Shown here: positions 56,297 through 64,000 of the stretch, one piece after another
Position numbering within the stretch: position 1 is the stretch's first letter
How the letters are laid out: each line of letters begins with the position of its first letter
Origin: Psychrobacillus sp. BL-248-WT-3
GTDB lineage: Bacteria; Bacillota; Bacilli; Bacillales_A; Planococcaceae
Assembly: GCF_012843435.1 (NCBI RefSeq)
Contig: NZ_JABAFC010000009.1
Location: 39,810 to 103,809 of the forward strand
Reading direction: 5' to 3'
DNA length: 64,000 nucleotides
Notes under the pieces: generated by a model
Database searches by the model: none
What the model was told of the DNA's origin: nothing
What the model saw: only the letters and a program-made list of their open reading frames with translations
Program-made: the position numbers and the translations under genes

Positions 56297-57472
56297 TTGA
56301 CTAACAAGGAACCAATATGGACTAAACCTTTTATCAGTTTGTTCAGTACAAACTTCTCCATATTTATCATCTTCTATGGCTTAGTAACTGTTCTTCCTCT
56401 TTACGCTACCGATGTATTAGAGCGTTCGGATGAAGATGCCGGTTTACTAATGACCATTTTTTTAATTTCTGCAATTATTATGCGTCCGTTTACCGGTAAG
56501 CTTTTAGATTTAGCCGGTAAGAGAAAGATGCTATGGATCAGTTTATTTTTATACTTGATTTGCACAGTTATGTATTACTTCATAGAACCCTTTAGTATCT
56601 TGCTTATTTTGCGCTTTGTCCAAGGTATTTGGTTTAGTATCGCTACAACCGCCAGTGGCTCCCTTGCTGCAGACAATATTCCACCATCTAGACGTGGTGC
56701 AGGATTAGGATACTTTACTATGTCTACAAATTTAGCTGTAGTAGTAGGTCCCTTCATCGCTTTGACGATTGTTCAGTACTTCTCATATGATATTTTCTTT
56801 ATAGCTATGAGTCTACTTTTATTAATTGGTGCTTTAACGGCATTATCCATTCCACCTGAGAAACAGCCAGCCGTGCCACCTGTCAGAGCAAAAATGACTT
56901 TAAACGATCTTTTTGAAAAGAAATCTTTACCAATCGCATTAATCGGGAGCTTAGTCGCTTTTTCATACGCAAGCATTCTATCTTATCTTTCTATATACTC
57001 CCAACAAAAAGATTTGTTGTATCTAACTAGTAGCTTCTTTGCAGTTTTTGCTATTGTGATGCTTGTAAGTAGACCATTTACCGGAAGAATTTTTGATGAA
57101 AAAGGACCAAGATACATAATAATACCGGGATTAGTCTTCTTTATGTTTGGACTTATTTTATTAGCATATATGGATAGTCCCTTTACATTCTTATTGTCTG
57201 GCGCTTTTATTGGTTTAGGATATGGAGCGATTGTGCCTAGCTTCCAAACACTAGCTATACAATCGACTACTCATGAGAGAAGTGGCTATGCAACAGCTAC
57301 CTTCTTTACATTGTTCGATACTGGTATTGCTATAGGTTCTTTCATCCTCGGAATTGTTGCATCGAAACTTGGGTATCAAGGGCTTTACCTGCTATCTAGC
57401 GGTATTGTTGCCTTGACCTTGATTGTATTCTTAATGCAAATGAAGCGATTGAGAGCAAACCTTAATCGCTAA
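56297..57472 (+). CDS. MFS transporter, probable drug or metabolite exporter
   Basis: 391 aa, 12 spans. The first loop motif GRPFTGKLLDLAGKRKMLW follows the MFS GxLaDrxGrkxxl pattern; a second copy is RPFTGRIFDEKGPRYII. The central loop between TM6 and TM7 has FEKKSLPIAL. The start is TTG at 56297-56299 within 6 bp of the marR stop, preceded by AAGGAG: translational coupling. The substrate is unknown. Confidence 0.88.
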   Translation: MTNKEPIWTKPFISLFSTNFSIFIIFYGLVTVLPLYATDVLERSDEDAGLLMTIFLISAIIMRPFTGKLLDLAGKRKMLWISLFLYLICTVMYYFIEPFSILLILRFVQGIWFSIATTASGSLAADNIPPSRRGAGLGYFTMSTNLAVVVGPFIALTIVQYFSYDIFFIAMSLLLLIGALTALSIPPEKQPAVPPVRAKMTLNDLFEKKSLPIALIGSLVAFSYASILSYLSIYSQQKDLLYLTSSFFAVFAIVMLVSRPFTGRIFDEKGPRYIIIPGLVFFMFGLILLAYMDSPFTFLLSGAFIGLGYGAIVPSFQTLAIQSTTHERSGYATATFFTLFDTGIAIGSFILGIVASKLGYQGLYLLSSGIVALTLIVFLMQMKRLRANLNR

Positions 57473-57528
57473 GCTTAATGCCTTTTGAGGGACAAACGCT
57501 TTGTTCCGAGTTAATCCGTTTATATTAT

Positions 57529-57567
57529 AAAAAGCACAATGCAGAAGTCGACTGCATTGTGCTTTTT
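57529..57567 (+). terminator. terminator after the MFS gene
   Basis: A perfect 16-bp stem (57529-57544/57552-57567) ending in TTTTT. Confidence 0.92.
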
Positions 57568-57645
57568 ATTTAAATAGATGTATATAAACCCTATATTTGG
57601 TAAGACTTATGTGGACTTAAAAATGTAAAATTAGGAGGGACATAA

Positions 57646-58182
57646 GTGTATAAACATATTACAGTTACTTTAGTAATTACTAGCGTTTTATTGGCAGGGT
57701 GTAGCTTTTCTTCAGTTGATGCAGATAAAGGTGAGATGGTGGATGTTTCATTGATGAATTCAGAAGGTAAACAAGTAGGAACTGCAACGCTTTCAGAAAC
57801 CTCCAAGGGTACCCATATTTTATTAAAAGCAGAGGGGTTAGCTCCTGGAATTAAGGCCATCCATTTTCATGAGAAGGCTAGCTGTGAAAAACCAACGTTT
57901 GAATCCGCCGGAGGTCATTTTAATCCTACTGGAAAAGAGCATGGATTTCAAAATCATAAGGGGTATCATGCCGGAGATCTACCCAATATTGAAATAGACA
58001 AGGATGGAACTGTTGAGTTAGAAACTATTTCACCTGCTGTAGTGTTAACTCAAGGGAAAAGTAATTCTTTGTTAGATGCTGATGGTAGTGCTATTGTTAT
58101 TCATGAAAGTGCTGATGACTATAAAACCGATCCTGCAGGTAATTCTGGCAAAAGAATTGTATGCGGAGAAATTAAGAAATAA
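57646..58182 (+). CDS. sodC: Cu/Zn superoxide dismutase-like lipoprotein
   Basis: 178 aa. Signal peptide with lipobox LAGC (Cys19). The SOD fold shows copper ligands His73, His75, His91 and His153 (IHFHEK, GGHFNP, VIHESADD), zinc ligands His99, His108 and Asp111 (KEHG, YHAGDLPN), and a Cys80-Cys173 disulfide. Unlike B. subtilis YojM, which I recall lacks one copper ligand, the set appears complete, so dismutase activity is plausible. Start GTG, with AGGAGGG 7 bases upstream. Confidence 0.9.
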   Translation: MYKHITVTLVITSVLLAGCSFSSVDADKGEMVDVSLMNSEGKQVGTATLSETSKGTHILLKAEGLAPGIKAIHFHEKASCEKPTFESAGGHFNPTGKEHGFQNHKGYHAGDLPNIEIDKDGTVELETISPAVVLTQGKSNSLLDADGSAIVIHESADDYKTDPAGNSGKRIVCGEIKK

Positions 58183-58199
58183 GTTGGAGTGTGAAACAC

Positions 58200-59282
58200 G
58201 TGAGAAAAGTAGGCTGGTTTCTTCTTTTGTTAGTAGCCATTTTCTTCTCCAGACCTTTGTGGGAGGAATATACAACTGAATATGTTGATCTTTCTTTTCT
58301 TCAGCCTGTAGATGAATGGATAGAGTCTATGGAGGTTGGTCAGTATCTAAATGAAGCGAAGGCTTACTGGCAAGAGATGAAATCTAATCCTACTTCCTCC
58401 CCAACTAAAACGAACATTCCTCTTTCTGATGCAGGCATTGAGCTAGATCAGATTAAGATGGGTATGAAAAAAACCGAGATTGAAACGATATATGGAAAAG
58501 CTCAAAGAGTTAGTCTAAACGAATACGGGTTAGTTTGGCATACTCACCATGAAAACTATCAAAATTTCATGATGGTTTCTTATGATTCTCAAAATAAGGT
58601 AAATGCCATGTTCACTAATCAGCCCTCTAACTCCATGTTTTTAGGGATGACTATGGATAGTAATAGAGAGCAGGTGCTTGCTGCTTTAGGAGAACCTATC
58701 AAACGTTTAAAAAAGGGTAACATCGTCTATATACTCCCAGACTCGGGGGAATATGATTTGTTTTTGGTCAATAACAACTATGTTACTTTTTTTTATGATA
58801 TACATGAGAGCAGTACTATTACAGCAATACAAATTGTAGAGGAATCCGTGGAAAAAAATCATAAAAAAACATTTGGTGAGCCTTCTGAGGAATTGAAAAA
58901 AGGATTTGAATATCAGCTTTTCGATTTAACAAATGCTGCTCGTGCGATTCGTGGTTTACCTATCCTTGCGTACGATGAATCAGTAAGTGACACCGCTCGG
59001 AAGCATAGTGAGGATATGGCTGTCCATAATTATTTTAGTCATGACAACTTACAGGGGCTAACTCCTTTTGACCGAATGGAGCAGGACGGTCTTAGCTTTA
59101 CCTATGCTGGTGAAAATTTAGCATACGGACAAAGCAGCAGTATATTTGCCCATGAGGGATTGATGAACTCACTTGGTCATCGTAAAAATATTCTCAGTCC
59201 AAATTACAGGAACTTAGGAGTCGGAACTGCTTTTAATGATACTGCTACACCCTACTACACTGAAAACTTTTTTACACAGTAA
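58200..59282 (+). CDS. CAP-domain protein with CAP-associated N-terminal module (YlbC-like)
   Basis: 360 aa. An N-terminal hydrophobic segment (residues about 4-20) anchors or exports it. A CAP-associated domain (about 80-215, with GMKKTEIETIYGKAQRVSLNEYGLVWHTHH and GMTMDSNREQVLAALGEPIKR) is followed by a CAP/SCP domain (about 235-360: LFDLTNAARAIRGLPILAYDESVSDTARKHSEDMAVHNYFSHDN ... GENLAYG ... GHRKNIL). GTG at 58200 has GGAG 11 bases upstream; GTG at 58191 is too close to it. It is 17 bp after sodC. Confidence 0.88.
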   Translation: MRKVGWFLLLLVAIFFSRPLWEEYTTEYVDLSFLQPVDEWIESMEVGQYLNEAKAYWQEMKSNPTSSPTKTNIPLSDAGIELDQIKMGMKKTEIETIYGKAQRVSLNEYGLVWHTHHENYQNFMMVSYDSQNKVNAMFTNQPSNSMFLGMTMDSNREQVLAALGEPIKRLKKGNIVYILPDSGEYDLFLVNNNYVTFFYDIHESSTITAIQIVEESVEKNHKKTFGEPSEELKKGFEYQLFDLTNAARAIRGLPILAYDESVSDTARKHSEDMAVHNYFSHDNLQGLTPFDRMEQDGLSFTYAGENLAYGQSSSIFAHEGLMNSLGHRKNILSPNYRNLGVGTAFNDTATPYYTENFFTQ

Positions 59283-59290
59283 AAAGCTAT

Positions 59291-59323
59291 AGAGAGGATC
59301 ACGACTAATGTCGGATCCTCTCT
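59291..59323. terminator. bidirectional terminator between the CAP gene and nitroreductase
   Basis: AGAGAGGATC-A-CGAC and GTCGGATCCTCTCT form a 14-bp stem with one bulge and a TAAT loop, in the gap of two convergent genes. Confidence 0.82.
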
Positions 59324-59335
59324 TCTAAATTTCAC

Positions 59336-60069
59336 TTACTTTAAGTTAAATCCTTTACTTGCTAAGAAATCTCTCACATGGGGTCTGCGAGGACTTTCTA
59401 GGAAGTCTGCCATTTGCCTTGTCCAAGTAGATACTTTTTGGTTAGATCCACGACTCAAGTAATATTCCTTCATCGTTTCATCATACTCTTTGAGAAGCTC
59501 TCCGTATTTACCAGAATTATAATCATTTTCGTGGAGAATGGCCTCCACTGGTAGACGTGGCTTCACCTCATTTTGTTGGTCAGGCACACCTAGTGTAATT
59601 GCAAAGAGTGGAAATACCCCTTCTCTGGCAGATTAAACAAAGTACTAATTTCATCTAATGCATTTCTTACCCCACCTATGTAGCAGATGCCATAGCCTTT
59701 GTCTTCGGCAGCAATAACAAGATTTTGCGAGAACAGGGCTACGTCTACTGTTCCGACAATTACATTTTCAACCGTATCAATCGTTATTTCTTTTTCTTGA
59801 ATTTTGCCAGCCGCTTGTAAGCGATTGAAGTCTGCACACATTAGAAGAGCTGCTCCTGCAGTAGCAAATTGAGTAGGGTTTTTGGATAGTCTACCTAGTT
59901 CTTCTTTTTTCTCCTCATCGGAAACCCATATCACGCTATAGGCTTGTACGAAGTGGGAGCTGGCAGCATGTTGAGCAGTTTCTATAAGCTCTACTACTTC
60001 TTCTCTCGGCAACTTATAGTCTTTATATTTTCTCACAGAAGCATGCGCTCGTAACAGTTCTTTAACCAT
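59336..60069 (-). pseudogene. NADPH-dependent FMN nitroreductase (NfrA type) split by a frameshift
   Basis: The first part (to 59590) is an NfrA-type nitroreductase (LLRAHASVRKYKDYKLPREEV, YGICYIGGVRNALDEISTLFNLPEKG) ending unnaturally in YFHSLQLH. Adding one G to the G4 run (plus-strand C4, 59617-59620) restores VFPLFAITLGVPDQQNEVKPRLPVEAI, which continues in the frame to 59336 with the normal C-terminus (HVRDFLASKGFNLK). About 244 aa when restored. Either real decay or a homopolymer error, like the GNAT gene at 24602. Confidence 0.85.
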
Positions 60070-60219
60070 TCGTATTCCTTCTTTCGTTGTTTTTTCTAAA
60101 GTAAGTATAGCTTAATTTATTTTAAGAATGAAACAAATCACACTCTAAGGAAACGGAATGGCTATTAAAGACGGCAAGTAACAAGCTATGGGCTCTGCAG
60201 TGTTTGTTGAGTCAATTAC

Positions 60220-60259
60220 AAATAAGCACAGGAAGGGGATACCATTACTGTGCTTATTT
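60220..60259 (-). terminator. terminator-like hairpin after the DUF779 gene
   Basis: AAATAAGCACAG/CTGTGCTTATTT, 12-bp perfect stem, loop of 16, on the minus strand followed by a weak T-run (TATTTGTAATTG). Confidence 0.7.
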
Positions 60260-60262
60260 CCA

Positions 60263-60625
60263 TTATTCATAACTACTAAGCTGAGTGTTCTCGTCAGAGG
60301 TAAATGCCCGAGATCTTGTTAGGAATCGTTTGCCCTCTACTCCTTCTAAAGAAAACATTCCTCCTCTTCCCTCTACCACATCAATGATTAGCTGGGTATG
60401 CTTCCAGTATTCAAACTGATTCTTGTGCATGTAAAACGGAACATCCCCAATATGTCCTAAGAGGATATCCTGATCTCCGACAATTAGCTCCCCATTGGGA
60501 TAGCACATAGGAGAGGACCCGTCACAGCACCCTCCTGATTGATGAAACATTAAGGGACCGTGCTTACTTTTCAATTGCTCGATTAGCTCTAGTGAAGCAT
60601 CTGTTGCGATGACCCTTTCGACCAT
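60263..60625 (-). CDS. DUF779 family protein
   Basis: 120 aa. The motif MFHQSGGCCDGSSPMCYPNGE and VPFYMHKNQFEYWKHTQLIIDVVEGRGGMFSLEGVEGKRFLTRSRAF are DUF779 hallmarks; the Cys-rich Gly-Cys-Cys-Asp likely binds metal. The family is usually next to an aldehyde dehydrogenase, as here (22 bp downstream), but its function is unknown. Start ATG after GAGAGGATG. Confidence 0.85.
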   Translation of the reverse strand: MVERVIATDASLELIEQLKSKHGPLMFHQSGGCCDGSSPMCYPNGELIVGDQDILLGHIGDVPFYMHKNQFEYWKHTQLIIDVVEGRGGMFSLEGVEGKRFLTRSRAFTSDENTQLSSYE

Positions 60626-60647
60626 CTACATTCATCCTCTCTGTTGC

Positions 60648-62168
60648 TTAAAAGAATCCTAATTTATTTTCACTATAGCTCACTAATAGATTTTTGGTTT
60701 GTTGATAGTGACTGAGCATCATCAAATGATTTTCTCGGCCTATTCCAGACATTTTGTAGCCTCCGAAAGCAGCATGGGCCGGGTATTGATGATAACAATT
60801 TGTCCATACACGTCCTGCTTGAATAGCACGTCCAAAACGATATGCTGTATTCATATTGCGTGTCCATATTCCAGAACCTAAGCCGTATAACGTGTCATTA
60901 GCAATTTCCAGAGCTTCTTCTTTCGTCTTAAATGTGGTAACCGACACCACTGGACCAAAAATTTCTTCCTGGAATATACGCATTTTGTTATGACCCTTAA
61001 AGACTGTCGGCTTAATGTAATAGCCCTCTGCCAATTCACCTTCTAATGTATTCCGTTCGCCACCGATCAGGCACTCTGCTCCCTCTTGTTTTCCAATATC
61101 CAAGTAGGATAGAATTTTCTCCATTTGCTCTGTGGAAGCCTGTGCTCCCATCATTACATCAGGGTCTAAAGGATTTCCTATGTTAATAGACTCCACTCGA
61201 GCAATTACTCGTTCCATAAACTTATCATAAATAGACTCTTGAATAAGCACCCTTGAAGGACATGTACACACTTCTCCTTGATTTAAAGCGAACAATACAA
61301 AGCCCTCTATTGCTTTGTCTAAAAATGCATCATCTTCATCCATTATGTCCTCAAAGAAGATATTTGGTGATTTCCCACCAAGCTCTAGTGTTACTGGAAT
61401 AAGGTTTTGAGAAGCATACTGCATGATTAAACGGCCAGTGGTAGTTTCTCCGGTAAAGGCAATTTTACTGATTCTAGGACTAGAGGCTAAAGGTTTACCA
61501 GCTTCTAAGCCAAATCCATTTACGATATTCACCACGCCAGCGGGAAGTAAATCCTCAATCAGCTCCATTAGTACTAATATAGAGGCTGGCGTTTGCTCTG
61601 CTGGTTTTAGCACGACACAGTTACCAGCTGCTAAGGCCGGGGCTAGCTTCCATACTGCCATTAGGATAGGGAAATTCCAAGGAATAATTTGTCCCACTAC
61701 ACCAAGAGGTTCATGGAAATGATATGCAACTGTATCATTGTCTATTTGGCTAAGTCGACCTTCTTGTGCTCTTATGGCACCAGCAAAATAACGAAAGTGA
61801 TCAATAGCTAAAGGTAAATCAGCATTTAAAGTCTCTCGTACCGCTTTACCGTTATCCCAAGTCTCTGCAATAGCTAACATTTCTAAATTTTCTTCTAAAC
61901 GGTTAGCAATTTTGTTCAAAATATTTGATCGCTCAGTTACCGATGTCAATCCCCAAGCTTCCTTTGCGGCATGAGCTGCATCTAAAGCCAATTCAATATC
62001 CTCCGATGTGGAACGAGCAACCATTGTAAATACCTTTCCTGTCACAGGAGTGACATTCTCAAAGTACTGCCCATTAACCGGTGGTGTCCACTCTCCGTTG
62101 ATATAATTATCATACTTGTCCTTAAAGGAAACCTTTGCCCCTTCAGTATTAGGAAATGCATAAACCAT
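60648..62168 (-). CDS. NAD-dependent aldehyde dehydrogenase (ExaC/AcoD type)
   Basis: 506 aa. NAD-binding WNFPILM (about 164-170), general base Glu262 (LELGGKSPN), catalytic Cys301 ([11 protein letters not shown]; the adjacent Cys303 is typical of the ExaC subgroup), and the C-terminal [28 protein letters not shown]. Probably oxidizes acetaldehyde from ethanol or acetoin. A perfect cre site lies 58 bp upstream and implies CcpA repression. AGGAATAGGG precedes the ATG. Confidence 0.92.
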   Translation of the reverse strand: MVYAFPNTEGAKVSFKDKYDNYINGEWTPPVNGQYFENVTPVTGKVFTMVARSTSEDIELALDAAHAAKEAWGLTSVTERSNILNKIANRLEENLEMLAIAETWDNGKAVRETLNADLPLAIDHFRYFAGAIRAQEGRLSQIDNDTVAYHFHEPLGVVGQIIPWNFPILMAVWKLAPALAAGNCVVLKPAEQTPASILVLMELIEDLLPAGVVNIVNGFGLEAGKPLASSPRISKIAFTGETTTGRLIMQYASQNLIPVTLELGGKSPNIFFEDIMDEDDAFLDKAIEGFVLFALNQGEVCTCPSRVLIQESIYDKFMERVIARVESINIGNPLDPDVMMGAQASTEQMEKILSYLDIGKQEGAECLIGGERNTLEGELAEGYYIKPTVFKGHNKMRIFQEEIFGPVVSVTTFKTKEEALEIANDTLYGLGSGIWTRNMNTAYRFGRAIQAGRVWTNCYHQYPAHAAFGGYKMSGIGRENHLMMLSHYQQTKNLLVSYSENKLGFF

Positions 62169-62582
62169 CCCTATTCCTCCCCCACATTTTTTTGCGCATT
62201 TAAATAATATGCAAAAGAATAATTATGTATGCGCTTACAATTTTAATTACTTTCCATGAATTTGAATCTTATATCCCCCCTCTAATAATATCAATCTTAC
62301 AATAATATTAACAGATTAAAATGAATATTCAAATTATATAATTTGATAAACTTATTTAAAGATGGGCTCTGTTATTTTCATAATTCCTCTATCAGCCACG
62401 TGCAATATTAAAGCCTTCATTATTCTTTTCAGAAAGGACTACATAAATTTAAATAGATAGATTAAAAATGATTATAACATTTTTTGGATAATTTTATTAA
62501 TATATAGAAAACACTCTTTTAATTTTTTGAATTTTTTTATAAAATAGAAGAATGGCTATTTTTTAGAAAAGAGGAGATTAAA
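62169..62582. other. divergent intergenic region between aldehyde dehydrogenase and YitT-family gene
   Basis: 414 bp, extremely A+T rich with many T-runs. It contains the cre site (62226-62240). No ORF, RNA family or inverted repeat stands out; many AATTA/TAATT runs make promoter calls unreliable. Confidence 0.55.
62226..62240 (-). promoter_or_regulatory. cre site (CcpA) upstream of the aldehyde dehydrogenase
   Basis: Minus strand TTGTAAGCGCATACA fits WTGNAANCGNWNNCW at every position. 58 bp upstream of the start codon, where CcpA with HPr-Ser-P would block transcription in glucose. Confidence 0.82.
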
Positions 62583-63479
62583 TTGAGTGATATAGCGATT
62601 GAGCTGGCAAAAGTTAAAATACCTCACAGAAAAACCCCCAAAAAAGTTGTTGCTGGGCGCATGATCATGATAGCAATTGGAGCTATCCTGATGGCCGTCG
62701 GTCTAGAACTTTTCTTAGTTCCCAATCAAATTCTCGATGGTGGAGTAGTAGGAGTTTCTATCATTATTTCACATCTAACGGGAGTAAGATTAGGAGTTTT
62801 TATCTTCATACTAAACATTCCATTCTTTTTCTTAGGATACAAGCAAATCGGAAAAACCTTTGCACTATCCACTCTTTTTGGTATTACTATACTGTCACTC
62901 TGTACATCTTATTTACACCATATTGATGCTTTTACAAAGGATTTACTCCTATCAACTGTATTTGGAGGCATCGTTCTTGGCGTCGGAGTAGGATTAGTTA
63001 TTCGTCATGGAGGTTCCTTGGATGGCTCTGAAATTTTAGCTATTCTTTTTAATAAAGCATTACCTTTTTCAGTTGGCGAGATTATTATGATAATAAATCT
63101 AGTCATATTCTCTGTTGCCGGTTTCGTCTTCACTTGGGAGCAAGCTATGTATTCCTTTTTAGCCTACTTTGTAGCATTTAAAACTATTGATATCGTTATT
63201 CAAGGTTTAGATGAATCTAAATCCGTCTTTATTATTAGTGAGAAAGTAGAGATTATTGGAGACACTGTCATGGACCGTCTTGGTCGGGGAGTAACATATC
63301 TTCATGGGGAAGGTGCCTATACAGGAGATAGTAAGAAGGTAATCTTTACAGTTGTTACTCGATTAGAGGAAGCCAAGCTAAAATCTATTGTGGAAGAAAT
63401 AGATTCCCATGCCTTTTTAGCAGTAGGCAACATAGCCGAGGTACAAGGCGGCAGATTTAAGAAAAAAGACATTCATTAA
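62583..63479 (+). CDS. YitT family membrane protein
   Basis: 298 aa. Five or six N-terminal spans (about 25-45, 55-75, 85-110, 120-140, 165-190), with VGLELFLVPNQILDGGVVGVSIIISHLTGVRLGVF typical of YitT/DUF161 proteins. The C-terminal DUF2179 domain (about 215-298: VFIISEKVEIIGDTVMDRLGRGVTYLHGEGAYTGD) is cytoplasmic and resembles an ACT-like fold. Function unknown. Start TTG at 62583 after GAGGAG. Confidence 0.87.
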   Translation: MSDIAIELAKVKIPHRKTPKKVVAGRMIMIAIGAILMAVGLELFLVPNQILDGGVVGVSIIISHLTGVRLGVFIFILNIPFFFLGYKQIGKTFALSTLFGITILSLCTSYLHHIDAFTKDLLLSTVFGGIVLGVGVGLVIRHGGSLDGSEILAILFNKALPFSVGEIIMIINLVIFSVAGFVFTWEQAMYSFLAYFVAFKTIDIVIQGLDESKSVFIISEKVEIIGDTVMDRLGRGVTYLHGEGAYTGDSKKVIFTVVTRLEEAKLKSIVEEIDSHAFLAVGNIAEVQGGRFKKKDIH

Positions 63480-63482
63480 CAA

Positions 63483-64000
63483 GAAAAGCGCAACCGCCTA
63501 TCTCTGCCCCGACAGGCAAATGGGGAAATGCGAGGAGGCAGTTCTTCAGCCACCGCAGTTTTTTCCCATTTGACCCTAGGGGCAAGGCGGTGCAGCTAGA
63601 CATCGAGAAAAGCGCAACCGCCTATCTCTGCCCCGACAGGCAAATGGAGAAATGCGAGGAGGCAGTTCCTCAGCCACCGCAGTTTTTTCCCATTTGACCC
63701 CAAGGGGCAAGGCGGTGCAGCTAGACATCGAGAAAAGCACAACCGCCTATCTCTGCCCCGACAGGCAAATGGGGAAATGCGAGGAGGCAGTTCCTCAGCC
63801 ACCGGAGCTTTTCTCCATTTGACCCCGAGGGGCAAGGCGGTGCAGCTAGACATCGAGAAAAGCGCAACCGCCTATCTCTGCCCCGACAGGCAAATGGAGA
63901 AAAACGAGGAGGCAGTTCCTCAGCCACCGGAGCTTTTCTCCATTTGACCCCGAGGGGCAAGGCGGTGCAGCTAGACATCGAGAAAAGCGCAACCGCCTAT
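63483..64000 (+). repeat. tandem array of a 124-125-bp structured repeat, running off the window
   Basis: Units begin at 63483, 63607, 63732, 63857 and 63982 (partial). Each has the order AACCGCC, GCCCCGACAGGCAAATGG, GAGGAGGCAGTTCCTCAGCC, CCATTTGACCCC, GGGGCAAGGCGG, AGCTAGACATCGAG. Outer arms CCGCCT/AGGCGG, GCCCC/GGGGC and CAAATGG/CCATTTG pair, with an inner GAGGA/TCCTC hairpin. Long frames through the array have no start and are not genes. Confidence 0.95.

Noticed and set aside
62170..62260. Sigma-54 promoter upstream of the aldehyde dehydrogenase
   Set aside because: A TTGCAT exists, but no GG at the proper distance upstream, and no enhancer-binding regulator is near.
63596..63978. Long minus-strand frames across the tandem array (85 codons each)
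   Set aside because: They follow only from the 125-bp period: the two overlap and repeat each other, contain no ribosome-binding site, and cross hairpin arms. The repeats are nucleic-acid elements.
63483..64000. CRISPR array
   Set aside because: Units are contiguous full-length copies of 124-125 bp with no variable spacers and no cas genes.

Overview
The window looks like a piece of a low-GC Bacillales chromosome. The gene order rpoC-rpoB-ybxB-rplL-rplJ-rplA-rplK-nusG-secE-rpmG-sigH-rae1-rlmB-mrnC-cysS-cysE-gltX-ispF-ispD-yacL-radA-clpC-mcsB-mcsA-ctsR is that of Bacillus subtilis, here running right to left. A spore-coat-like gene (cotD family), sigH and the dpp-ykf operon point to a spore former. 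Overall protein divergence suggests a Bacillaceae/Planococcaceae relative (Lysinibacillus, Psychrobacillus or Sporosarcina type), but the genus is an inference from memory, not from a search.

Layout. 1-24.5 kb is the conserved core block, all on the minus strand: transcription and ribosome genes, with an L10 leader, two L1-type leader motifs and sigma-A promoters; then sigH, rRNA and tRNA enzymes, a cysteine T-box controlling cysE-cysS, isoprenoid genes and the CtsR heat-shock operon behind a clear CtsR operator. disA, normally between radA and yacL, is absent; only a 220-bp spacer with what looks like a decayed repeat remains. 24.5-28.3 kb has a frameshifted acetyltransferase, a second RsgA-type GTPase and an ABC-2 exporter. 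28.4-38.0 kb is a complete dppABCDE-ykfABCD operon for uptake and degradation of murein peptides, behind a promoter overlapped by a 13/15 CodY box. 38.2-48.9 kb is a mixed region: cotD-like, opuD, corA, rtcB, a two-TM protein, a thioesterase, DUF4003, rluF, an atypical MurE-like ligase and small genes. 48.9-62.2 kb is accessory metabolism and envelope: a serine hydrolase, a Ca2+ P-type ATPase, VOC and ASCH proteins, an alanyl-tRNA editing protein, a collagen-like protein, a MarR-MFS pair with a palindromic operator, a SodC lipoprotein, a CAP-domain protein, a frameshifted nitroreductase, and DUF779-aldehyde dehydrogenase with a cre site. The window ends with a YitT-family protein followed by a tandem array of a structured 124-125-bp repeat.

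The most unusual item is that repeat. Five units run off the right edge. One full and one truncated unit lie in the radA leader, and a decayed core lies at the disA-less radA-yacL junction. Each unit can fold into a long imperfect hairpin whose stem positions change in a mostly pairing-preserving way. Two genes (GNAT and nitroreductase) each carry a one-base deletion in a homopolymer, which may be real decay or sequencing error.
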